Position numbers and translations under genes: made by a program
Assembly: GCF_030852425.1 (NCBI RefSeq)
Contig: NZ_NSDM01000005.1
Span: 60,328 to 124,327 of the forward strand
Direction: 5' to 3'
Origin: Saccharothrix longispora
GTDB taxonomy: Bacteria; Actinomycetota; Actinomycetes; Mycobacteriales; Pseudonocardiaceae
DNA: 64,000 bases
The notes under the pieces: model-generated
Seen by the model: the letters and a program-made list of their open reading frames with translations, nothing else
Told to the model about the DNA's origin: nothing
Database searches by the model: none
Shown here: positions 9,505 to 17,298 of the stretch, piece by piece
Numbering within the stretch: position 1 is the first letter of the stretch
How the letters are laid out: the number at the start of each line of letters is the position of its first letter

Positions 9505-9775
9505 CGCGGACCGCTACCGCGCCTTCATCGCCCGCCGGGACCGGCTCGGGCTCGTGCGCCAGGACCCGCACCTGCCGGCCGAGCACCTGGACGAGGACTG
9601 ACCCGCCATCCGCGCCGAGGAACTGTTCCACGACCTCGACCTCCGCTACCGCGCCCCGGCGTCCGCGATCGCCACCGACCTGGTGGACGACATCGCGCTT
9701 TCCCGCCGCACCTTGCTGTTATCGCTAACACCTGCCGACCGTCAAGAGGCAAATCGTCTGCCAAACAGTGGTTGA
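9476..9775 (+). pseudogene. Remnant of a PaaX-family regulator, C-terminal domain, interrupted by TGA
   Basis: The frame reads VFDTEAIADRYRAFIARRD, then RQDPHLPAEHLDED, stop, then PAIRAEELFHDLDLRYR. This is the PaaX C-terminal domain, which normally reads LP.DWPAIRAEE, so the TGA at 9599 replaces the expected Trp codon (TGG). The N-terminal DNA-binding half is missing. The 3' end has been overwritten by the operator region of the GH43 gene. PaaX proteins repress aromatic-acid catabolism; no such genes are nearby. Confidence 0.65.
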
Positions 9776-9805
9776 GCGCAGGAAACCTCGCTGTTAGCGT
9801 TAACA
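9717..9805. promoter_or_regulatory. Twin LacI-type operators in front of the GH43 gene
   Basis: TGTTATCGCTAACA (9717-9730) and TGTTAGCGTTAACA (9792-9805) share the palindromic frame TGTTA-N4-TAACA, with centres 75 bp apart. The second extends to CTG..CAG and lies just before the Shine-Dalgarno. About seven helical turns apart, they could support a repression loop. The motif differs from CGAAA/TTTCG at the xylanase, so a second sugar-responsive repressor, not obviously encoded here, is likely. Confidence 0.7.
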
Positions 9806-9832
9806 GCCCTGATGTGCTCAGAGGAGGCAACG

Positions 9833-11278
9833 ATGCCCACTCGCCCGCAGCTCCCCCGCGCCCTGCTCACCACCCTGGTCCTGCTGGCCGCGCTGCTCGC
9901 GGCCGGCACGCCCGCCGCGTCGGCGACGCCGGCGACGCAGTTCACCAACCCGGTGGCGAACAACCGGGCCGACCCGCACGTCTTCAAGCACACCGACGGC
10001 TACTACTACTTCACCGCCACCGCGCCCGAGTACGACCGGATCGTGCTGCGCCGCGCCACCACGATCCAGGGCCTGGCCTCCGCGCCGGAGTCGGTGATCT
10101 GGCGCAAGCACCCCAGCGGTGAGATGGGCGCCCACATCTGGGCGCCGGAGATCCACTTCGTCAACGGCAAGTGGTACGTGTACTTCGCCGCCGGCCGCAC
10201 CGACGACGTGTGGCGGATCCGGCCCTACGTGCTGGAGAACTCCAGCGCCAACCCCCTGACCGGCACGTGGACCGAGCGCGGCAGGGTCAACGTCCCGTGG
10301 GACACCTTCTCCCTGGACATGTCCACCTTCGTGGTCGGCGGCACGCGCTACCTGACCTGGGCGCAGCAGGAGCCTGGGATCTCCACCAACTCCAACGTCT
10401 ACCTGGCCCGCATGGGCTCGAACCCGTGGAGCATCACCGGGAGCACGGCACGGCTCGTCGTGCCGACGCTGGCCTGGGAGACGCGCGGTCACAAGGTCGC
10501 GGAAGGACCGTCGGTGGTGCAGCGCGGCGGGCGGGTGTTCCTCACCTACTCGGCGAGCGCGACGGACGCCAACTACTGCCTGGGGATGCTCAGCGCGTCG
10601 GCGTCGGCGAACCTGCTCGACCCGGCGTCGTGGACCAAGAGCGCCAACCCGGTGTTCCAGAGCAACGCGGCGACGAGCCAGTACGGCCCCGGGCACAACT
10701 CGTTCACGGTGTCCGAGGACGGCCGGAGCGACATCCTGGTCTACCACGACCGGGGCTACCGGGACATCTCCGGCGACCCGCTGAACGACCCCAACCGACG
10801 CACCCGCGTGCAGAAGGTCTACTGGAAGGCCGACGGCACCCCGGACTTCGGCATCCCGGTCGCGGACGGCCCGACCCCGGTGCGGCTCAAGGCGTCCAAC
10901 GTCGCCGACGCGTTCGTGCGGCACTACGACTACGCGGCCCGGTTGGACGCGAACGTGTCGCCGCTGGCCGACTCGCAGTTCCGGATCGTGACCGGCCTGG
11001 CGGGATCGGGCACGGTGTCGCTGGAGTCCGCGAACTTCCCGGGGTACTACCTGCGGCACCGCGACTTCCAGGTCTACGTGGAGCGCAACGACGGCTCGGC
11101 GCTGTTCCGGGGCGACGCGAGCTTCACCCGCCGGGCGGGTCTCGCGGACGGCGCCGCGGTGTCGTTCGAGTCGCAGAACCACCCCGGCCACTACCTGCGG
11201 CACGCGAACTCGCGCGTCGTGGTCAACCAGGTGTCCGACGCGCTCGGTCGCGCCGACGCCACGTTCGTCCTGGAGTGA
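9833..11278 (+). CDS. Secreted alpha-L-arabinofuranosidase-like GH43 with C-terminal CBM42 (AbfB)
   Basis: The 481-residue protein has a signal peptide (RALLTTLVLLAALLAAGTPAASA), then a GH43 five-bladed propeller starting NRADPHVFKHTDGYYYF (catalytic base Asp) with AEGPSVV (Glu) later. From about residue 340 an AbfB/CBM42 module has repeated YYLRH motifs (NFPGYYLRH, NHPGHYLRH) typical of arabinose-side-chain binding. The ATG at 9833 has GAGGAGG 5 bases upstream; the in-frame ATG at 9812 lacks one. It should release arabinose from arabinoxylan. It is followed by an RbsD/FucU gene in the same operon and preceded by twin TGTTA/TAACA operators. Confidence 0.92.
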   Translation: MPTRPQLPRALLTTLVLLAALLAAGTPAASATPATQFTNPVANNRADPHVFKHTDGYYYFTATAPEYDRIVLRRATTIQGLASAPESVIWRKHPSGEMGAHIWAPEIHFVNGKWYVYFAAGRTDDVWRIRPYVLENSSANPLTGTWTERGRVNVPWDTFSLDMSTFVVGGTRYLTWAQQEPGISTNSNVYLARMGSNPWSITGSTARLVVPTLAWETRGHKVAEGPSVVQRGGRVFLTYSASATDANYCLGMLSASASANLLDPASWTKSANPVFQSNAATSQYGPGHNSFTVSEDGRSDILVYHDRGYRDISGDPLNDPNRRTRVQKVYWKADGTPDFGIPVADGPTPVRLKASNVADAFVRHYDYAARLDANVSPLADSQFRIVTGLAGSGTVSLESANFPGYYLRHRDFQVYVERNDGSALFRGDASFTRRAGLADGAAVSFESQNHPGHYLRHANSRVVVNQVSDALGRADATFVLE

Positions 11279-11288
11279 GGTCCCACAG

Positions 11289-11720
11289 ATGCTGCGCTAC
11301 CCCCTGCTGCACCCGCCCCTGCTGAACGCCCTGGCCACCGCCGGCCACGGGAGCAGGGTGCTGCTCGCGGACGCGAACTACGCGCACCGCACCAACACCC
11401 ACCACCGGGCCGAACTGGTGCACCTGAACCTGCGGCCCGGTCTGGTGACGGTGGACGAGGTGCTGGCGCCGGTGCTGTCCGCGATCCCCGTGGAGGCCGT
11501 GCACACCATGCGGCCGGACGAGGGCGGCACTCCCCCGGTGTGGGCCGAGTACGAACGCCTGCTCGGCCCGGACCTGCCGCTGCGGCCGCTGGCCCGCCAG
11601 GAGTTCTACGACGCGTGCCGCTCGCCCGAGCTGGCGGTCTGCGTGGCCACCGGTGACGGCAGGCTGTACGCCAACGTGCTGCTGACGATCGGTTTCGTGC
11701 CCGCGCCCGTCGAGGGGTAG
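11289..11720 (+). CDS. RbsD/FucU-family sugar mutarotase
   Basis: The 143-residue protein matches RbsD/FucU: LRYPLLHPPLLNALATAGHGSRVLLADANY at the N-terminus, with the conserved His and Asp, and a terminal RLYANVLLTIGFV. These decameric enzymes interconvert pyranose and furanose forms or anomers of ribose or fucose. It starts 10 bases after the GH43 stop with GAGGT upstream, so the two genes are cotranscribed. Processing of the released pentose or deoxyhexose is plausible, but no kinase or isomerase is adjacent. Confidence 0.88.
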   Translation: MLRYPLLHPPLLNALATAGHGSRVLLADANYAHRTNTHHRAELVHLNLRPGLVTVDEVLAPVLSAIPVEAVHTMRPDEGGTPPVWAEYERLLGPDLPLRPLARQEFYDACRSPELAVCVATGDGRLYANVLLTIGFVPAPVEG

Positions 11721-11727
11721 CGGGCGT

Positions 11728-11766
11728 GCGGGCGGCCCGGTCGGGGTCCCCGACCGGGCCGCCCGC
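11728..11766 (+). terminator. Hairpin terminator after the GH43-mutarotase operon
   Basis: A perfect 19-bp GC stem (arms 11728-11746 and 11748-11766) with a minimal loop starts 8 bases after the mutarotase stop. It is one of the strongest hairpins in the window and closes the operon. Confidence 0.8.
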
Positions 11767-11847
11767 GTCACGCCTTCGGGTGACGTCCGGACCGCTTTCG
11801 CCCAACCGGGGTAAGCCTCCTGTGAAGGCGCACCAGGGAGGACGGCC

Positions 11848-12348
11848 ATGCGACGTCGCGTTCGGACCGCTCGGACGGCTCGGCACGCCGTGCCGCCCAA
11901 CCTCACCGCGTTCCCGTTCGGCCTGCTGACCACGGCCGTCGGGTTCGACGTGCTGCACCTGCTCACCGGGCGGGCCGACTTCGCCGTGACCGCGGCCCAC
12001 CTCATCGCGGCGGGCGTCCTGCTCGGCTCGGTCACCGCCGCGGGCCGGTGGCTGGCGTGGCTGCTCGCCCCGGACGCGCTGGGCGACCGCGTTCGCCGGA
12101 TCAGCCTGCTGTACCGCACGACCAACACGGTGGTGCTGCTGCTGTTCGGGACGAGCTGGCTGCTGCGCCAGGGCTACCAGGACTGGCTGCCGACGTGGTC
12201 GGCGCTGGGCGCGGCGTGGGCGGGCCTGCTCACCGCGGGGTTCGGCGGCTGGCTCGCGGGTGAACTGGCCGAACGGCTCTCCCCCGGGGGCGAGCACCGG
12301 GCGGTGGTGGGCACCGGCGGGACCGCGGGACCGGCGACCGCACCGTGA
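11848..12348 (+). CDS. Small integral membrane protein, DUF2231-like
   Basis: The 166-residue protein has four hydrophobic segments (about residues 25-45, 50-70, 92-108, 115-135) and an FPFGLLTTAVGFDVLHLL opening reminiscent of DUF2231 membrane proteins. No catalytic motif is visible. ATG at 11848 is preceded by AGGGAGG. It is transcribed alone after the mutarotase terminator. The C-terminal 25 residues are a low-complexity Gly/Thr tail. Family placement is tentative. Confidence 0.6.
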   Translation: MRRRVRTARTARHAVPPNLTAFPFGLLTTAVGFDVLHLLTGRADFAVTAAHLIAAGVLLGSVTAAGRWLAWLLAPDALGDRVRRISLLYRTTNTVVLLLFGTSWLLRQGYQDWLPTWSALGAAWAGLLTAGFGGWLAGELAERLSPGGEHRAVVGTGGTAGPATAP

Positions 12349-12719
12349 CGCTCGGCGACGTGGTCGAGCACCTCTCGCCCGGCGACGGGGCCACCACTGT
12401 CCTGCACGGTGGCCCGGGTCGTCCCGCGGCGTTCCCGGTCGGCACGTGGGAGCGAGGGTGAGCACTCGTGTCGATCACCGCCGAACCGGGCCGGACCCGG
12501 TTCGCGTTCGACCGCGGTGACGGCCGCCCGTCCCTGACCGACCTGCGCGCGTCGGCCCGCACGTCGCTGTCCGACCTGACCGCTGCCGGGTGTCGTCCGG
12601 ATCGAGGCGGACGAGGCGTGGTCCGGTGTCCGACGTCACCACGGCCGAGGTTTCGGCGGAACCGTCCGGGGTACCTCCGAGCGCGTGCCTTGAAACCACA
12701 GGGCCGTGGGGGTGTACCG
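12349..12719. other. Interval of 371 bases with no convincing gene
   Basis: Two open frames exist on the plus strand, a 38-codon one from GTG 12345 overlapping the membrane protein stop, and an 84-codon 5' extension of the next gene from GTG 12468. Neither has recognisable sequence. The extension turns into an Arg/Pro-rich stretch characteristic of non-coding GC-rich DNA, so both are left unannotated. No strong hairpin is seen. Confidence 0.5.
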
Positions 12720-13103
12720 ATGAACTCGCTCGACCTGCCCGACGACGGCGTGGACCGCCACGTCGACGCCCCCTCGTCCGCGACCGCCGTCGGCGAGTGG
12801 CTGCGGCAGGTCGCCTACGGCGTCGATCCCCGGCACGTCGCGGACCTCGCGCTGATCACGACCGAACTGCTGGCGAACGCCCACCGGCACGCGGAGGGCC
12901 CGTGGCGGGTCCGGGTGTTCCGGGTGGAGGGCGCGGTCCGGGTGGAGGTGCAGGACCGCAGCCCGAGCCTGCTGCCGGTGCTGGGCAGGGCGGACCGGCC
13001 GGATTCGGGGAGCGGGTTGCTGCTGGTCAACCGGCTGTCCGCGCACTGGGGCGTGAGCCTGGCCGCGCGGCACAAGGTCGTGTGGGCCGAAGTGCCCGCG
13101 TGA
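12720..13103 (+). CDS. ATP-binding protein, anti-sigma/serine-kinase-like (HATPase_c_2)
   Basis: The 127-residue protein is a single GHKL-type ATP-binding fold of the RsbW/SpoIIAB class. It has the N-box ITTELLANAHRHA (about residues 44-56), VEVQDRSPSLLP, and the G-box SGSGLLLVNRLSAHWGV. These small proteins bind and sometimes phosphorylate anti-anti-sigma partners, or sequester sigma factors. The ATG at 12720 is chosen because the fold starts there; only a weak G-rich Shine-Dalgarno precedes it. No sigma factor is adjacent. A related gene sits at 26922-27353. Confidence 0.85.
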   Translation: MNSLDLPDDGVDRHVDAPSSATAVGEWLRQVAYGVDPRHVADLALITTELLANAHRHAEGPWRVRVFRVEGAVRVEVQDRSPSLLPVLGRADRPDSGSGLLLVNRLSAHWGVSLAARHKVVWAEVPA

Positions 13104-13276
13104 CGGCCGGTCGGGTCGGAGGGCGGCGCGAGCCCCCATTCCCCTAGGTGCTCGCCCAAGCGTCCCCCTATCGAGGGACACCTGTTCGAACTAGGCCCGT
13201 TACCCGATGTGGGGGACTTGGTCGCGGACCTAGCCTTGCCCCGGCAAGCAGATCCCAACCTCTCGGGAGCACAGCG

Positions 13277-14050
13277 ATGGACCCCGTCCAGACCCTCCAC
13301 GACTTCACGCTCGGCCTGCTCCGGGACCCGCAGGCCCGCTCGGCGTTCCAGCTCGACCCCCGGGGGTCGCTCGACGCCGCCGGGCTGGGTGACCTGACCG
13401 CGCTGGACGTGCGCGAGGTGCTGCCGCTGGTGCTCGACTACGCGCCCACCTCCGGCCTCGACCACGCCCTGACCGGGGTGGACGCCGACGACCTGCTCGC
13501 CCTGCTCGGCGACAGCCCGATCGCCCCGGGTGAGGACCTGCTGGGCCACGGCCTCGACGACAACACCGCCACGGCGGCGGTGACCGGTGCCGCGGCCGCC
13601 GCGCAGCACCTGGCCGGCGACCTCGCGGGTTCCCTCGACGCCGACGTGCTGAACGAGGTCGGCGACGTCGCGGCCAAGGGCGGCGTGACCGACGTCGTCG
13701 GTCACGTCACCTCCGGTGTGGCGGGCGGCGACGTGCTCGACACGACGGACCTGACCGGTTCGGTCGAGGACGTCACCGGCGCGCTGCACGTCGGCGACAC
13801 CCTCTCCGGCGACATCACCCGCAACGCCCTGGACCTGCACGACATCGCGCAGGTGGGCGACGTCGCGAACGTGGGCGAGGTGGTCGGCGACGTGGCGAAC
13901 ATCGGCGAGGTGGTCGGCGACGTGGCGAACGTCGGCGACGTGACCACCAAGGTCGGCGACCTGACCGGCATCGGCCGGATCACCGACGTGGCGGACCTCG
14001 ACCACGTGGGCGTCGGCGACGTGCTGAGCGGCAACGAACTCCACTTCTGA
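13277..14050 (+). CDS. IniB N-terminal-domain protein with C-terminal decapeptide repeats
   Basis: The 257-residue protein opens with the IniB-type domain (LHDFTLGLLRDPQARSAFQLDPRGSLDAAGLG, about residues 6-40). This is known from the mycobacterial iniBAC operon, induced by cell-wall inhibitors. The rest is Gly/Asp/Val-rich with VGDVANVGEVV repeats and no membrane segment. ATG 13277 has GGGAG 7 bases upstream. Upstream lies GTCCC-N8-GGGAC (13162-13179), a possible regulator site. The dynamin-like IniA/IniC partners are absent here. An envelope-stress role is inference from the family. Confidence 0.8.
   Translation: MDPVQTLHDFTLGLLRDPQARSAFQLDPRGSLDAAGLGDLTALDVREVLPLVLDYAPTSGLDHALTGVDADDLLALLGDSPIAPGEDLLGHGLDDNTATAAVTGAAAAAQHLAGDLAGSLDADVLNEVGDVAAKGGVTDVVGHVTSGVAGGDVLDTTDLTGSVEDVTGALHVGDTLSGDITRNALDLHDIAQVGDVANVGEVVGDVANIGEVVGDVANVGDVTTKVGDLTGIGRITDVADLDHVGVGDVLSGNELHF
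13853..13942 (+). repeat. Three tandem 30-bp in-frame repeats in the IniB-like gene
   Basis: Three consecutive 30-base units (13853, 13883, 13913) each encode VGDVAN[V/I]GEV-like decapeptides and differ at a few wobble or single-residue positions. Such near-identical in-frame units can change number by slippage, altering protein length without a frameshift. Confidence 0.85.
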
Positions 14051-14098
14051 CGACCACCCGGACGCGGGTCCACCGGGGGGCCGTGGACCACGCCCGCC

Positions 14099-14136
14099 CG
14101 CCCGCGTCGCACCGGTGCCACGGTGCGACGCGGGCG
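14099..14136. terminator. Bidirectional hairpin terminator between IniB-like and LacI genes
   Basis: A perfect 16-bp stem (14099-14114 with 14121-14136, loop of 6) lies between two convergent genes, 5 bases from the lacI-type stop. It can serve both transcripts. Confidence 0.75.
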
Positions 14137-14141
14137 CTTCG

Positions 14142-15131
14142 TCAGCCCGCCCGCGCCCGCGCGACGCTGCTGCGCCGCGGCGACAGGTGCGGCGCGACCA
14201 GGACCGGTCCCGGCGCGGGCTGCCCGGCCAGGGCGGCGACCAGCACGCGCACGGCCCGGTCCCCCGCCTCGGCGACCGGCAGGTGCACCGAGGTCACCGG
14301 TGGGCTCAACCGCTCGGCCACCTCGTCCGCGCACACCGCCACCACGGCCACGTCGTGCGGGACGTGCCGTCCCAGGGCGCGCAGGGCGGCGGGCACGTCG
14401 CCGAGCACCGACTCGTTGTGCACCACCAGCGCGGTCGCGCCGGGCAGTTCGCCGAGCAGACCGGCCAGCGCGCGGGGCAACGGCCCGTCGACCGGCCGGG
14501 CGCTGTGCTCGACGTCCCGGCGCAGCGCCGCGGCGGCGAACGCCGTCATCGTGCGGCCCGCGAAGCCGGTCTCGCGGCGGTAGGCGGAGCTGGGCGCGCC
14601 GAGGAACCCGACGCTGCGGTGACCGAGGCCGACGAGGTGGTCCAGGCAGTGGGCCATGGCGGCGGCGAGGTCGAAGTCCACCCGGAGCACGCCGTCGGTG
14701 CTGGCCGGCGCGCCGATCGCGACCACGGGCAGCCGGGAGGCGCGCAGCAGCGGCAGGCGCGGATCGTGCGCCTGCACGTCCACCGCGACCAGCCCGTCGA
14801 CCTGTCCCTTGCGGGCCGCCCGCCGCAACCCCGCCTCGCCCCGGTCGGCGGTGACCAGCAGGACGTCCAGCCCGTGCCGGTCCGCCGCGTCGACCACCGC
14901 GTCCACCAACCGGGTCGAGGAACGCGGCGCGAGGCTTTCGGACAGCACCAGCGCCATCCGGTCCACCCGTTCGGCGGGCGCCGCGGCCGACCGCGCGTAG
15001 TCGAGCGCCCGGATGCTGCGCTCGACCCGCGACCGCGTCTGCGGGGAGACCGACCGGTTGCCGGTGAGCACGTAGGACACGGTGCTCCGGGCCACGCCGG
15101 CGTGGCGCGCGACATCGCCGAGCGTGACCAC
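14142..15131 (-). CDS. LacI-family transcriptional repressor
   Basis: The 329-residue protein has the LacI headpiece TLGDVARHAGVARSTVSYVLTGN and hinge (SPQTRSRVERSIRALDY), then a periplasmic-binding-type sensor domain (VALVLSES onward) with the conserved HRSVGFLGAP. GTG at 15131 starts the headpiece exactly; the frame stays open far upstream into a decayed acyltransferase. CGAAA-CTC-TTTCG at 15156-15168 lies 25 bases before the start and resembles the xylanase operator at 9064, so the protein may control both itself and xylan genes. The ligand is unknown. Confidence 0.92.
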   Translation of the reverse strand: MVTLGDVARHAGVARSTVSYVLTGNRSVSPQTRSRVERSIRALDYARSAAAPAERVDRMALVLSESLAPRSSTRLVDAVVDAADRHGLDVLLVTADRGEAGLRRAARKGQVDGLVAVDVQAHDPRLPLLRASRLPVVAIGAPASTDGVLRVDFDLAAAMAHCLDHLVGLGHRSVGFLGAPSSAYRRETGFAGRTMTAFAAAALRRDVEHSARPVDGPLPRALAGLLGELPGATALVVHNESVLGDVPAALRALGRHVPHDVAVVAVCADEVAERLSPPVTSVHLPVAEAGDRAVRVLVAALAGQPAPGPVLVAPHLSPRRSSVARARAG

Positions 15132-15155
15132 TGCGAACTCCCTCGTCCACCGGTC

Positions 15156-15168
15156 CGAAACTCTTTCG
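15156..15168. promoter_or_regulatory. Putative autoregulatory LacI operator, CGAAA-CTC-TTTCG
   Basis: A 5-3-5 inverted repeat lies 25 bases upstream of the LacI start. The half-sites are identical to those of the xylanase operator (9064-9074) but the spacer is 3 instead of 1. It may be the repressor's own site. Confidence 0.55.
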
Positions 15169-15169
15169 C

Positions 15170-16647
15170 GGGGCCAGTATGTGGCACCGCGCGGACCAGC
15201 GACAAGATCGGTTCCCGAGGTCGCCCGGCCGCCCGCCTCCCCCTCCTGCGGGTCGAGCAGGTCCTCCGGCGCCCGTTCCACGACGGCGGACATGGTGCCC
15301 TGGTAGGTGGCGGTGACGTGGTTGTCGTCGAGGTAGACGAAGACGTTGCCGATGACCGGCGGGCAGAAGTCCGCGGTGCAGTAGCAGTCGCCGAAGTCCA
15401 GGAAGGTCACCGTGCCCGGCACGTCGTCGAGCAGCGCGTAGGGCGGGTCCGCGGCGTACAGCTCGGCCTTCGGGGCGCCGCACCGGGGCGCCTCGGGACC
15501 GTGCTCGGCCGCGCAGAGCGACGGGGAGAACGGGAACCGGGGGTTGTCGCGCACGGCGGCGACCCGGATGCCCGCCTCCGCCAGGGTGCGCCAGTGCGCG
15601 ACGAACCCGGGCGGCGTCACCTCGGTGAGCCCGACGCGGACGTCGCGGGTGCCGTTGGCCAGCACCAGGTCGGGTCGCAGCACCAGGAGCTCGGCCAGCA
15701 CGTCGGCGTTCCACCGCAGGCAGCCCGGGTCGCCGGGCATGAACTCGGAGTCCGAGGAGAACGGGCACCCGCCCTTGAGCACCGACGTCACCTCCCAGTT
15801 GCGCTGCCGCGCGATCGGGCCGAGGGGCGCCAGGAACTGCTGCATGTGCGAGTCGCCGACGACGACGATCCGCTTCTCCGGCACGCCGTCCACGGGACTG
15901 CGGCACGACTGCACCTCGTCGTTGTGCTCGCTCGGCGTGCACGTGCTGCCCCCGATCCGCGCGAATTCGAGGGGCGGCGAGACCAGCGGCGGCACGATGG
16001 ACGCGTCCTCCGCGCCCCAGTACTCGAAGCCGGGTTCCCGCGCCATCGCGCCGGGGTGGTCGAGGTCGTCCACGAACCGCGCCTGGTGGGCGGCCTTGCG
16101 CTCGCTCGCCACCTGCCAGCCCCAGGCGCCCAGCAGCACCGGGACCATCAGGACCGCGGCGAGCCGGTAGGCGCCCCACGGGGAGGCGACGCCGATCGAG
16201 GACCGCCGCAGGGGCTCCTCCACGAAGCGTCGCGTCGCCGCGGCCAGCACTCCGCGTACAGCGCGGAGGCGACGACCTCGCGGATCGTCTGGAACCAGGT
16301 GTACTGGGCAGCAGGACGACGCTCGCCGCCGTGACGACGGCCAGCACGGTCAGCGCCGCCGGGAAGAGCCTCTTCACCGTCCGCGCCCAGTGCGCGGCGT
16401 AGGCGATGCCGTCGCCGGACGCCGCGCGCAGCAGCTGCGCCGTCACCAGGAAGCCGGAGATCAGGAAGAACACGTCCACGCCGCCCGACACCCGGCCGAG
16501 CCACACGTGGTAGACCACCACGAGGACGGCCGCGACGCCGCGCAGGCCCTGGAGTTCCGGGCGGAACCGAAGGGCCTTCCCCTCGGCTGGTTCGGTGGTC
16601 GTGGTCCTGTACGCGCCCGGAACGCCGGGCACGTTACCCGGCGGCAC
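15170..16647 (-). pseudogene. Decayed acyltransferase-3/SGNH (OafA-like) gene, internally deleted and frameshifted
   Basis: The N-terminal part reads FRPELQGLRGVAAVLVVVYHVW and DVFFLISGFLVTAQLL, the start of an acyltransferase-3 membrane domain. Near 16310 the frame shifts to QYTWFQTIREVVASALYAEC. Near 16250 a second jump lands in FVEEPLRRSSIG, which normally comes after the tenth helix. So most of the ten-helix membrane domain (roughly 200 residues) is deleted. The C-terminal SGNH domain (VVVGDSHMQQF, then DDNHVT) is intact. There is no stop before the downstream LacI gene, so the frame runs straight into it. Confidence 0.8.
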
Positions 16648-16677
16648 CGGGTGGCGGACGTGCGCGTTCGGCTGCGA

Positions 16678-17298
16678 TCAGGTCGTGACGGCGGTGGTGT
16701 CGTCGAGCGCCAGGACGCGGTCGGCGACGGCGTCGAGCAGCGGGCGGTCGTGGGAGACGGCGAGCACGCCGATGCCGTCGGCCCGGGCGGTGGCGAGGAG
16801 CAGGTGCCACACCTCGGCCTGGCTGATGGGGTCCAGGCTCGCGCTGATCTCGTCGGCGACCAGGTAGCGGGGCCTGGTGAGCAGCGCGCGGGCGAGGGCG
16901 ACCCGCTGCGCCTCGCCGCCGCTGATCTCGTGCGGGAAGCGGTCGAGCAGGGACGGCGGCACCAGGTCGGCGGTGTCGGCCGCGCCGGCCTCGGCCAGCG
17001 CCGCGCGGATCTTCCACCGGGGGTCCAGGGCGAGGTGGGCGTGCTGGAGCACCAACTGCACCGGGTTCGGCACGCCGCGCCGCCGGTCCGGGGCCGGTGG
17101 CCGCCCGTCGGCGGACACCGTGCCGCGGCCCGGCGCGACGTGGCCGGCCAGGAGGCGGCCGAGGGTGCTCTTGCCCGCGCCGCTGGGTCCGTGCAGGCCG
17201 ACCACCTCGCCCGGTCCGACGGTCAGCGACGCGCCGCGCACGACCCAGGGCGTCGTGCGGGAGTAGCGGAACCACACGTCCCGCGCTTCGAGCGTCAC
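16678..17298 (-). CDS. Dpp/Opp/Nik-type ABC importer ATPase 2
   Basis: The 206-residue ATPase has Walker A GPSGAGKST, signature HEISGGEAQRVALAR, Walker B YLVADEIS and the H-loop VSHD. It is shorter than typical DppF/OppF proteins (about 320 residues) and lacks their C-terminal oligopeptide extension. GTG 17298 overlaps the upstream ATPase stop by four bases, so translation is coupled. It is last of five genes and pairs with the other ATPase in the transporter. Confidence 0.9.
   Translation of the reverse strand: MTLEARDVWFRYSRTTPWVVRGASLTVGPGEVVGLHGPSGAGKSTLGRLLAGHVAPGRGTVSADGRPPAPDRRRGVPNPVQLVLQHAHLALDPRWKIRAALAEAGAADTADLVPPSLLDRFPHEISGGEAQRVALARALLTRPRYLVADEISASLDPISQAEVWHLLLATARADGIGVLAVSHDRPLLDAVADRVLALDDTTAVTT

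Noticed and set aside
12345..12461. 38-codon ORF overlapping the end of the membrane protein gene
   Set aside because: No Shine-Dalgarno or recognisable sequence; start is only a chance GTG overlap.
13183..13250. TTCGAAC segment resembling a tRNA T-loop
   Set aside because: No acceptor stem, anticodon arm or CCA end can be built around it.
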